The position numbers were made by a program, and so were the translations under genes. 64,000 bases of DNA, from contig CAYZJI010000003.1 in assembly GCA_964479045.1 (NCBI GenBank), positions 172,835 to 236,834 on the forward strand, read 5' to 3'. Below are positions 34,804-40,346 of the stretch, in pieces. Source of the DNA: 2-02-FULL-47-50 sp964479045 (lineage in GTDB: Bacteria; Pseudomonadota; Gammaproteobacteria; Eutrophobiales; Eutrophobiaceae). Numbering within the stretch: the stretch's first letter is position 1; each line of letters begins with the position of its first letter. A model generated the notes under the pieces. It had not been told where the DNA came from. It searched no databases and worked only from the letters and a program-made list of their open reading frames with translations.

Positions 34804-35028
34804 TTAACTACCCAACATCTTGTTTTTGATTTGTGAGACAAGGGCCTGTGCAGGATTCTTGGTTCGTGCTGGCCTCAGGACAAGATTCCCCTTGCAGTTT
34901 GGGCATACATGCCCCATGGCCTCTGTACATGCCCGGCAAAACGTACATTCATATGAGCATATGTATGCTATATCGGTAAGACCTGTCTTAGTGTTGCACT
35001 TCTCACACTGCTTTTTCATTTTCAGCAT
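34804..35028 (-). CDS. DUF1272 small zinc-binding protein
   Basis: A 74-residue protein of the DUF1272 family. It holds cysteine pairs typical of a zinc-ribbon-like fold: CEKC, YICSYECTFCRAC and HVCPNCKGNL, followed by a basic tail (RPARTKN). Function is unknown. The ATG at 35028 or the one three codons later may be used. It is the first gene after attC-1 in the minus direction and probably forms a pair with DUF3703. Confidence 0.85.
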   Translation of the reverse strand: MLKMKKQCEKCNTKTGLTDIAYICSYECTFCRACTEAMGHVCPNCKGNLVLRPARTKNPAQALVSQIKNKMLGS

Positions 35029-35048
35029 AATCGTGTTCCAAATGAGTT

Positions 35049-35127
35049 ACCTAACGTTGCGGTTCAGCCGACAGTCACCAGAGGGCGAAGCCCGCTGGTG
35101 ACTGTCGGCTGCAACCGCGGGTTAGAA
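35049..35127 (-). repeat. attC-1, integron recombination site
   Basis: On the minus strand: R'' is TTCTAAC (complement of 35121-35127), R' is GTTAGGT (complement of 35049-35055), which fits GTTRRRY. Between them a perfect 17-bp stem (35065-35081 with 35095-35111) is extended by GCGGTT/AACCGC (35059-35064 with 35113-35118) around one extra base at 35112. The 13-base loop can fold into a small GGGC/GCCC stem. It is placed 14 bases after the stop of the 186-residue gene, as expected for a cassette. Confidence 0.88.
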
Positions 35128-35740
35128 GTCTTCGCCGCGCTCATAAGGTAATCGGTGGCGCCGCTACAGCAGCGGGAATTACTACACCTGGGTGAGCCGG
35201 CCTGCCAGCCCTGCGGTTTCCTTCTTGAAGGACACCGAGCAGCATGTTGTCCGCATACTCAAAATAGTTGAACTGAGACTGAAGGTGCGCCACATTGACG
35301 TGATTAACTGTCAGGCCCCGCAGGTCGGTAACCACGACGTTCAGTTTCGCCAGCTCCTCGAGATTTGCGAAAGCGAGCTCGCCCGAGTTGTCATTCCACC
35401 ATGTGCAGTGAGCGTATAGATTCCTAATGCGGAGACAAATGCGAACCGCGGCAATGGCGGAGTCGAATTCAGCGCCTAATCTAAGTTCATCGTACGGGCG
35501 TCTGGCAATAGCGACTGCGAGGTCGATTCTCTGACTATTGCCACGCCCCCGGAACATTGTCTTTAGGGCGAGATCTAGATCGCCACGCACTGCTTTGGCG
35601 CAGTTCATGAGGTCAATCTCTAGGTCAGCATACCCCGCCAGCATGCGCCCGATAAGCGCTGCCTCCGCTGGATAGTCGGCAAATGCACGGAGGACGGTCA
35701 TGGGGTCGTGTGTGCGCTGTGATTAGCCGAAGACTTCTAA
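35055..35740 (-). mobile_element. Integron gene cassette A
   Basis: One complete cassette: it begins (minus strand) after the G of the GTTAGAA core in attC-2 and ends with the G of the GTTAGGT core in attC-1. It holds one gene (186 residues) and its own attC. The cassette start and the R'' side of its attC are reverse complements over 14 bases (35728-35741 and 35121-35134). This is expected because they are brought together in the circular cassette, but the usual match is only about the 7-base core. Confidence 0.82.
35141..35701 (-). CDS. Cassette A protein, HEPN-like Rx4H motif
   Basis: A 186-residue protein with no family that I can name. It is mainly helical and has the sequence IRNLYAHCTWW, which contains the Rx4H pattern (R-NLYA-H) of HEPN RNase domains and related nucleotidyltransferase partners; the preceding helix AAVRICLRIRN fits as well. 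If correct, the protein could be an RNase or a non-catalytic relative. No MNT or other antitoxin is encoded beside it, so a toxin role is not shown. The C-terminus is Ala/Pro-rich. It fills cassette A, with a short leader of about 40 bases before the ATG. Confidence 0.75.
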   Translation of the reverse strand: MTVLRAFADYPAEAALIGRMLAGYADLEIDLMNCAKAVRGDLDLALKTMFRGRGNSQRIDLAVAIARRPYDELRLGAEFDSAIAAVRICLRIRNLYAHCTWWNDNSGELAFANLEELAKLNVVVTDLRGLTVNHVNVAHLQSQFNYFEYADNMLLGVLQEGNRRAGRPAHPGVVIPAAVAAPPITL

Positions 35741-35797
35741 CGTTTGAACTCATGGGCGGCGACGAAGGAGCCGTCCATGTGGAGTGATTTGTTATGA
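35735..35797 (-). repeat. attC-2, integron recombination site
   Basis: On the minus strand: R'' is TCATAAC (complement of 35791-35797) and R' is GTTAGAA (complement of 35735-35741). The inner stem pairs CATGGGCGGC (35751-35760) with GCCGTCCATG (35770-35779), 9 of 10 bases, and ACTC (35748-35751) with GAGT (35782-35785) past extra-helical bases. The 63-bp length and imperfect stem are typical of attC. The GTTATGA end resembles the GTTATGC core seen in Vibrio repeats. It abuts the stop codon of the 90-residue gene. Confidence 0.75.
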
Positions 35798-36085
35798 ATT
35801 TCATTCTTCATCAGGCCATGAGTATATTGGTTTTTCCTCACCAATTTCCAAACCTCCCAAATGAATTAACATTTTTTGATAATTATTGTCTTCTGGCTTG
35901 ATAATAATTTGACCGTCCGCAAGGATACTTTCCTTTTGAAATGGATAAATAGATATAGCGCCATTATCAAGCATTGTAGCTATTCCTTTTACATCAGTAT
36001 TAGCATCATCAGCGGCAACAACAGCTGTGAATGAAAAGATTAGTATTAAAATAATAGCTCTCATCATATCCATTGAAATTCATAA
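35741..36085 (-). mobile_element. Integron gene cassette B
   Basis: A complete cassette from the core at 36080-36086 (GTTATGA on the minus strand) to attC-2. It holds the 90-residue secreted-protein gene. The cassette start reads GTTATGAATTTCA on the minus strand, and the same 13 bases occur on the plus strand at 35791-35803, so the two cassette ends are complementary well beyond the core site. No second attC is seen to its right, so it is the first cassette of the array. Confidence 0.75.
35801..36073 (-). CDS. Cassette B protein, small exported protein
   Basis: A 90-residue product with a signal peptide (residues about 5-21, cleavage near VAADD) and an acidic mature domain of about 68 residues without cysteines. 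The family is unknown. The gene is AT-rich, unlike its surroundings, which fits a cassette of foreign origin. The ATG is 7 bases into the cassette after the core match; there is no room for a cassette-borne Shine-Dalgarno, so translation may depend on the 19-codon leader ORF directly upstream. Its stop lies within the attC-2 R'' region. Confidence 0.72.
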   Translation of the reverse strand: MDMMRAIILILIFSFTAVVAADDANTDVKGIATMLDNGAISIYPFQKESILADGQIIIKPEDNNYQKMLIHLGGLEIGEEKPIYSWPDEE

Positions 36086-36145
36086 CTAGTGATAGTAGGA
36101 CAGTTTGTCGGATAATGTTATATGGACGTCAGGCGTGGACAGCAT
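36086..36145 (-). CDS. 19-residue leader ORF before the first cassette
   Basis: A short ORF, starting MLSTPDVHITL and ending SYYH, with an excellent Shine-Dalgarno (AAGGAGG at 36152-36158, six bases before the ATG). Its TAG stop overlaps the G of the GTTATGA junction of cassette B. In class 1 integrons a short ORF in attI is known to help translation of the first cassette; this ORF stands in the same place and could do the same, or it may be the stub of a broken gene. No protein family can be assigned to 19 residues. Confidence 0.5.
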   Translation of the reverse strand: MLSTPDVHITLSDKLSYYH

Positions 36146-36184
36146 GGAAATCCTCCTTGTTTCAATGGCTTGATGCTGGCTTTG

Positions 36185-36214
36185 ATTATAGTCAGGCCAT
36201 ATCCGGTGTGTCTA
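36185..36214 (-). promoter_or_regulatory. Sigma-70-like promoter driving the cassettes
   Basis: On the minus strand: TAGACA (complement of 36209-36214), an 18-base spacer and TATAAT (complement of 36185-36190). Five of six and six of six consensus bases match. Transcription would start near 36178 and run through the leader ORF and both cassettes, like the Pc promoter of integrons. The remaining bases between 36215 and 36353 are AT-rich and hold no gene that I can identify. Confidence 0.65.
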
Positions 36215-36353
36215 GTTTGCATTTTCAATATCCATTTTGATGATGCTCCTCTATTAATATCAACATAGTAAAAAATTGTAATTTTAATGCTTTTTAACAG
36301 CTTAATAAGTGTCCTGTAATTTTATAATAGCAGACAGGTTCGACGTTCAAGCC

Positions 36354-36581
36354 TCAAGCCTGTTCAATCTGGACCAGCTTCATGCGTCCAGAAGTTCCAT
36401 GTTTGATGGTCACTGCTGATTTTGGGCATTTGAAATGTTTGGCGATGAGGCTGATTAATTCGGCATTGGCTTTACCGTCGACGGGTGGTGATTTGATGTG
36501 GGCGAGGAAAGTGCCATCATCCTGTTCTTCCAGTGAACTCTTGCGGGCGTTGGGTTTGACTTTGGCTGTGATGGTTTTCAT
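36354..36581 (-). CDS. DUF167/YggU family protein
   Basis: A 75-residue member of the DUF167 family (E. coli YggU). The conserved VKPNARKSS start, the PPVDGKANAELISLIAKHF core and the SGRMKLVQI end are present. The structure of E. coli YggU is known but its function is not. In many genomes it follows the YggT membrane protein; that gene is not here. It marks the right edge of the accessory island, and a C/G-rich repeat precedes its start. Confidence 0.92.
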   Translation of the reverse strand: MKTITAKVKPNARKSSLEEQDDGTFLAHIKSPPVDGKANAELISLIAKHFKCPKSAVTIKHGTSGRMKLVQIEQA

Positions 36582-36594
36582 GGTGCTTTATTGA

Positions 36595-36656
36595 TGCCCT
36601 CACCCCCGTATCAAGTACGGGGCAGGCTCTAACCCTCTCCCGGAGGGAGAGGGTAT
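36595..36656. repeat. C/G-rich palindromic repeat
   Basis: Two stems: CCCCGTA (36604-36610) with TACGGGG (36616-36622), and CCCTCTCCC (36633-36641) with GGGAGAGGG (36645-36653). A related palindrome occurs at 39554-39574 after lolD. It lies between yggU and tsaB, both on the minus strand, and could end the tsaB transcript. Confidence 0.8.
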
Positions 36657-36659
36657 AAA

Positions 36660-37319
36660 TTATCCCGTCACCTTGTTTCTTAAATAAACCGGCGCGGCTT
36701 CTTCCGGTTTGAGTGCGGTGCCGGATTCATAGGCATGCACGGCAAGCGTAGCGATGTCCTGTGCATGAGGATAACGATCACCTGCATAGCCGGTGAGTTT
36801 GTTCTTGAACATTCTTTTTAATTCTTCGCCGTAGCGCGACCAGCCACTGCCCGCACCGTAACAGTTCTTGATATCAGGGATATCCAGTTTGAAGGGCGAG
36901 ATGACACACTCTTCACCGATCAATTCAACAGTATTCCCGCTTTTATAGAGACCGAAATAGATTTCATCCATGCGGGCATCGATGGCGGCGGCGATATAGT
37001 CCGCTTCGTCCTTGACGGATTGGGCAAGCGCGGCCAGCGAGGATACTGGTATGACGGGCAATTCGACGGAAAAGGCGAGGCCTTGCGCAATGCCTGTTGC
37101 AATACGCACACCGGTGAAGGCGCCGGGCCCGCGCCCGAAAGCAATCGCATCAAGCTGGTTGAGTTTGCATTGTGACTCAGCCAGTAGTTGATCGATCATC
37201 GGAAGGATTAATTCGGCATGTTGTCTTGGTGCGACTTCGTAACGCGAGGTGATCGCGCCGTCAAGATAAAGTGCGGCGGAACAGGCTTCGGTGGAGGTAT
37301 CAAAGGCCAGGAGTTTCAT
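36660..37319 (-). CDS. tsaB: tRNA threonylcarbamoyladenosine biosynthesis protein TsaB
   Basis: Part of the TsaBDE complex that adds the threonylcarbamoyl group to A37 of ANN-decoding tRNAs. The 219-residue protein has the ASKHA-fold marks of TsaB: LAFDTSTEACSAAL at the N-terminus, FGRGPGAFTGVRIATG in the middle, and the dimer-contact region after it, without the metal-binding HxxxH of TsaD. The ATG at 37319 is the family start (MKLLAFDTS); the frame to 37466 runs through repeat sequence and is not coding. The C-terminal PVYLRNKV is typical. Confidence 0.95.
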   Translation of the reverse strand: MKLLAFDTSTEACSAALYLDGAITSRYEVAPRQHAELILPMIDQLLAESQCKLNQLDAIAFGRGPGAFTGVRIATGIAQGLAFSVELPVIPVSSLAALAQSVKDEADYIAAAIDARMDEIYFGLYKSGNTVELIGEECVISPFKLDIPDIKNCYGAGSGWSRYGEELKRMFKNKLTGYAGDRYPHAQDIATLAVHAYESGTALKPEEAAPVYLRNKVTG

Positions 37320-37419
37320 GGATGGCAGGATATAGAATTCAGTATGCGGAATCCAGAAGGAGAGAGGGAGGCCAGGTTGGGTAACCCAGATCAAAATAAT
37401 CGTTTTTATTGTTTTACCT

Positions 37420-37525
37420 GGATTCCGGATAAGTGCTGAGCACTTTCCGGAATGACGAAATTGCAAGTTTTACCATCACTCCCGAGATTCTGGATAACCG
37501 CTATGCGGTTTCTGGAATGACGGGA
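37420..37525. repeat. Two REP-like palindromes before lolC
   Basis: The first is ATTCCGGA (37422-37429) with TCCGGAAT (37446-37453) and an inner AGTGCT/AGCACT stem. The second is a variant, 37487-37518, with the core AACCGC-TAT-GCGGTT and outer ATTCTGG/CTGGAAT arms that pair imperfectly. They separate tsaB and lolC, which are divergent. Confidence 0.75.
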
Positions 37526-37585
37526 CAATTCAGGATACTGACTTCAGTCTCCTGAATTCCGGATTTTAAGTTATAATCTTCGCCC

Positions 37586-38830
37586 ATGTTCAGACCCTTT
37601 GAAGTGTTCATCGGATTGCGTTATGTGCGGGCCAAGCGGCGCAATCATTTCATCTCCTTTATTTCCATGACTTCGATGGTGGGTGTGGCGTTGGGTGTGC
37701 TGGCGCTGATCACGGTTCTGTCAGTCATGAACGGGTTTGAAAAAGAACTCACCAGTCGTATTCTTGGTATGGCCTCACATGCCACAGTGGTTTCACGTGA
37801 TAATACGTTTGATAACTGGCGAGAGCTTGCCCAACAGATTGAGAAAAATCCCTCGATTCTCGGTGTGGCACCGTTCTTTCAGGCGGAAGGTATGCTGGTC
37901 TATGGTGGTGCTGTGAATGGTACGGTTATCAGTGGCATTCTGCCGGATGAAGAGCCCAAGGTCTCTGAAGTGGCGAATAAAATGATCCTCGGTCATTTCA
38001 AGGATCTGAAACCCGGTAACTTCGACATTATTCTGGGCAAGGAAATGGCCAATTCAATGGGCGTGACCGTAGGTGACAAGGTGACACTCATCATTCCTTC
38101 CGCCAACGTAACACCGGCCGGTGTAATTCCGCGCATGAAACGTTTCAATGTAGTAGGTGTGTTTGAAATCGGCATGCATGAATTCGACAGCGCACTCACG
38201 CTGATCCATCTGGAAGATGCGAAGATCCTGTTCCGGAACAAGGGCAGTGTGGGCTTGCGCCTGAAAACCGATAACATTTTCAATGCGCCGGTGATCAGCC
38301 GTGATGTGGTCAGAAATCTGCCGGGGCAATACTGGGTGGTGGACTGGACACAGCGTCATGCCAATTTTTTCCGTGCATTGAAAACGGAAAAGATCGTCAT
38401 GTTTGTGATCCTGACGCTGATTGTGGCTGTCGCTGCTTTCAATATTATTTCCACGCTGGTGATGGTTGTTACTGATAAACAATCCGATATTGCCGTGTTA
38501 CGTACTCTTGGTGTGAGCCCCACAAGCATTATGAAAGTCTTTATTATTCAGGGCGTGGTCATCGGTTTTGTCGGCATTATTCTGGGCGTAATTGGCGGAG
38601 TGTGGCTCGCCAGCAACGTCGAAACGATCGTTCCCGCCATTGAGAGTTTCTTCAAAGTCAAATTCCTGTCACCCGATGTGTATTACATCAGCGAACTTCC
38701 TTCCGATTTGCAATGGGATGATGTGATCGTGATCAGTGTGGTGGCGTTTCTGTTCTGTCTGGTGGCGACAATTTATCCGGCATGGCGTGCCGCGCGTACG
38801 CAACCGGCCGAGGCCCTGCGTTATGAATGA
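37586..38830 (+). CDS. Lipoprotein-releasing ABC transporter permease (LolC/LolE/LolF)
   Basis: A 414-residue inner membrane permease that with LolD extracts lipoproteins from the inner membrane and passes them to LolA. It has a first membrane helix (about residues 25-50), a large periplasmic domain (about 50-265) and three C-terminal helices, the standard MacB/FtsX-type layout. The FISMTSMVGVALGVLALITVLSVMNGF helix region is characteristic. The gene overlaps lolD by eight bases. No second permease follows, so the pair may work as a LolF homodimer; a distant lolE cannot be excluded. Confidence 0.93.
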   Translation: MFRPFEVFIGLRYVRAKRRNHFISFISMTSMVGVALGVLALITVLSVMNGFEKELTSRILGMASHATVVSRDNTFDNWRELAQQIEKNPSILGVAPFFQAEGMLVYGGAVNGTVISGILPDEEPKVSEVANKMILGHFKDLKPGNFDIILGKEMANSMGVTVGDKVTLIIPSANVTPAGVIPRMKRFNVVGVFEIGMHEFDSALTLIHLEDAKILFRNKGSVGLRLKTDNIFNAPVISRDVVRNLPGQYWVVDWTQRHANFFRALKTEKIVMFVILTLIVAVAAFNIISTLVMVVTDKQSDIAVLRTLGVSPTSIMKVFIIQGVVIGFVGIILGVIGGVWLASNVETIVPAIESFFKVKFLSPDVYYISELPSDLQWDDVIVISVVAFLFCLVATIYPAWRAARTQPAEALRYE

Positions 38831-39509
38831 TCAGTCCATATTGAGTTGTAACGGGCTCCACAAATCCTACACTGACGCCGGTCTGGAAGTGGATGTACTG
38901 TTGGGTGTGGATCTGGAAGTGAATCGCGGTGATCGGATTGCGATCATCGGTTCTTCCGGATCCGGCAAGAGCACATTATTACATCTGCTCGGCGGTCTGG
39001 ATGTGCCGAGCAAAGGTGAAGTGAAAATACTCAACACGCCATTTTCGAATCTGTCCGAAACTGCGCGTGGGGATGTACGCAATCGGAGCCTGGGATTTGT
39101 TTATCAGTTCCATCACCTCTTGCCAGAGTTTACTGCTCTGGAAAATGTCGCCATGCCGTTATTTATCCGGCGCGGCGATCCGGCGCAGGCTGAACAGGCA
39201 TCGAAAGAATTGCTGGAAAAAGTCGGACTTGGAAAACGTATACAACATAAGCCGGGCGAGATGTCCGGCGGCGAACGCCAACGTGCGGCTATAGCCCGGG
39301 CACTGGTGACTCAACCCCAATGCATACTCGCGGATGAACCCACCGGTAATCTGGATGAACATACTGCGGCACAGGTGTTTGATTTAATGCTGGCGCTGAA
39401 CCGTGATTACGGTGCCGCGCTGGTGATGGTCACACACAACCTGACGCTGGCCCGCAAGATGGACCGGATTTATGAATTACATGAAGGGAAGTTGAGGGTG
39501 TATCAGTAA
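38823..39509 (+). CDS. lolD: Lipoprotein-releasing system ATPase LolD
   Basis: The cytoplasmic ATPase of the Lol exporter, 228 residues from the ATG at 38823. Walker A is GSSGSGKST, the signature is MSGGERQRAAIARAL, Walker B is CILADEPTGNLDE, and the LolD/MacB Q-loop region reads FVYQFHHLLPEFTALENV. The start overlaps the last codons of the permease gene, so the two are coupled. The upstream frame to 38736 lies in the permease and is not used. A C/G-rich palindrome follows the stop. Confidence 0.96.
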   Translation: MNDQSILSCNGLHKSYTDAGLEVDVLLGVDLEVNRGDRIAIIGSSGSGKSTLLHLLGGLDVPSKGEVKILNTPFSNLSETARGDVRNRSLGFVYQFHHLLPEFTALENVAMPLFIRRGDPAQAEQASKELLEKVGLGKRIQHKPGEMSGGERQRAAIARALVTQPQCILADEPTGNLDEHTAAQVFDLMLALNRDYGAALVMVTHNLTLARKMDRIYELHEGKLRVYQ

Positions 39510-39552
39510 AAATTATTAGAAGTAATCTCATAATTCCATTCCCTCCCCCTAA

Positions 39553-39575
39553 CCCCCTCCCATGAGGGGAGGGGA
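39553..39575. repeat. C/G-rich palindrome after lolD
   Basis: CCCCTCCC (39554-39561) with GGGAGGGG (39567-39574), inside a longer CCCTCCCCCTAACC tract. It resembles the repeat upstream of yggU and lies between the convergent lolD and DUF2062 genes; it may serve as a terminator. Confidence 0.75.
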
Positions 39576-39596
39576 AAATGATTTTTGAGACCGCTT

Positions 39597-40121
39597 CTAG
39601 TAGTCAGAATTTTTTCTTTTCCGTCCTTCCCATTTTCTGACCAGTGCCAGCCGCCACAATAATCGCACGGCGAAGTAGCCTGTGGTCGAAGCAATTACGG
39701 CCAGAATAAAACAGCCAAGTAACAACGGCTCCCAGATGTGCACAAAACTTTCCTGTAACCAGCGTATGGAAAACTCAAACGCAAACTCGTTGGTGGGCCA
39801 GTTGAGCAGACGCGCTCCCAGTTCATAAGCAAAGATAAATATCGGCGCAAACGTCAACGGATTCGTGATCCATGTGCAGATTACAGCCAGTGGCAGATTG
39901 ACGCGCAACACAATGGCCGCTGCGGCCGCAACCAGCATGTGAATTGGCAGGGGAATGAAGGCGCAGAACAATCCGGTAGCCACACCTCCCGCCGAAGAGC
40001 GCCGGGTCAGATGCCAGAGGTTGGGTTCATGCAGATAATCCCCGAAGTGCCGCAGGTGCCTGTGGTCACGAATGGTATGCGGTTCCGGCAACCAGCGTTT
40101 GAAAAACGATCGTAGGCTCAT
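39597..40121 (-). CDS. DUF2062 membrane protein
   Basis: A 174-residue inner membrane protein of the DUF2062 family. The conserved region AGGVATGLFCAFIPLPIHMLVAAAAA starts the first helix pair, followed by WITNPLTFAPIFIFAYELG and a last helix near the C-terminus. The N-terminus is basic (FFKRWLPEPHTIRDH). Function is unknown; the gene is often found near lipid A or comEC genes in gammaproteobacteria, as here. Two palindromes lie between it and comEC. Confidence 0.92.
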   Translation of the reverse strand: MSLRSFFKRWLPEPHTIRDHRHLRHFGDYLHEPNLWHLTRRSSAGGVATGLFCAFIPLPIHMLVAAAAAIVLRVNLPLAVICTWITNPLTFAPIFIFAYELGARLLNWPTNEFAFEFSIRWLQESFVHIWEPLLLGCFILAVIASTTGYFAVRLLWRLALVRKWEGRKRKNSDY

Positions 40122-40154
40122 GATAAAGAAATTTCTGAAATGGTATTTTCGCTG

Positions 40155-40225
40155 TCATGCTGGTGAATACCAGCACCCAGTAAACAATTGTTTTGACTGG
40201 ATACTGGCATGCGCCAGTATGACAA
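40155..40225. repeat. Two palindromes upstream of comEC
   Basis: TGCTGGT-GAAT-ACCAGCA (40158-40175) and ATACTGGC-ATGC-GCCAGTAT (40201-40220). Both belong to the TGGTATT/CCAG-type palindromes and differ from the ATTCCGGC units. The rest of the 225-base gap is AT-rich and should hold the promoters of comEC and DUF2062. Confidence 0.75.
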
Positions 40226-40346
40226 TACAAGGAATTTTTTAGACTTGCCCGGAGTTTCTTAAATTGTGGTGATAAAAAATGTTATTATGCTATTGGTTAT
40301 GTATTAAACCAAAAGTTACGTAAAAATAAGATAAAAGGATGTTCTG

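Noticed and set aside
36080..36123. TCATAAC...GTTATAT as a short attC upstream of cassette B
   Set aside because: Only 44 bases, with a 4-bp inner stem; below the size of known attC sites and inside the leader ORF.
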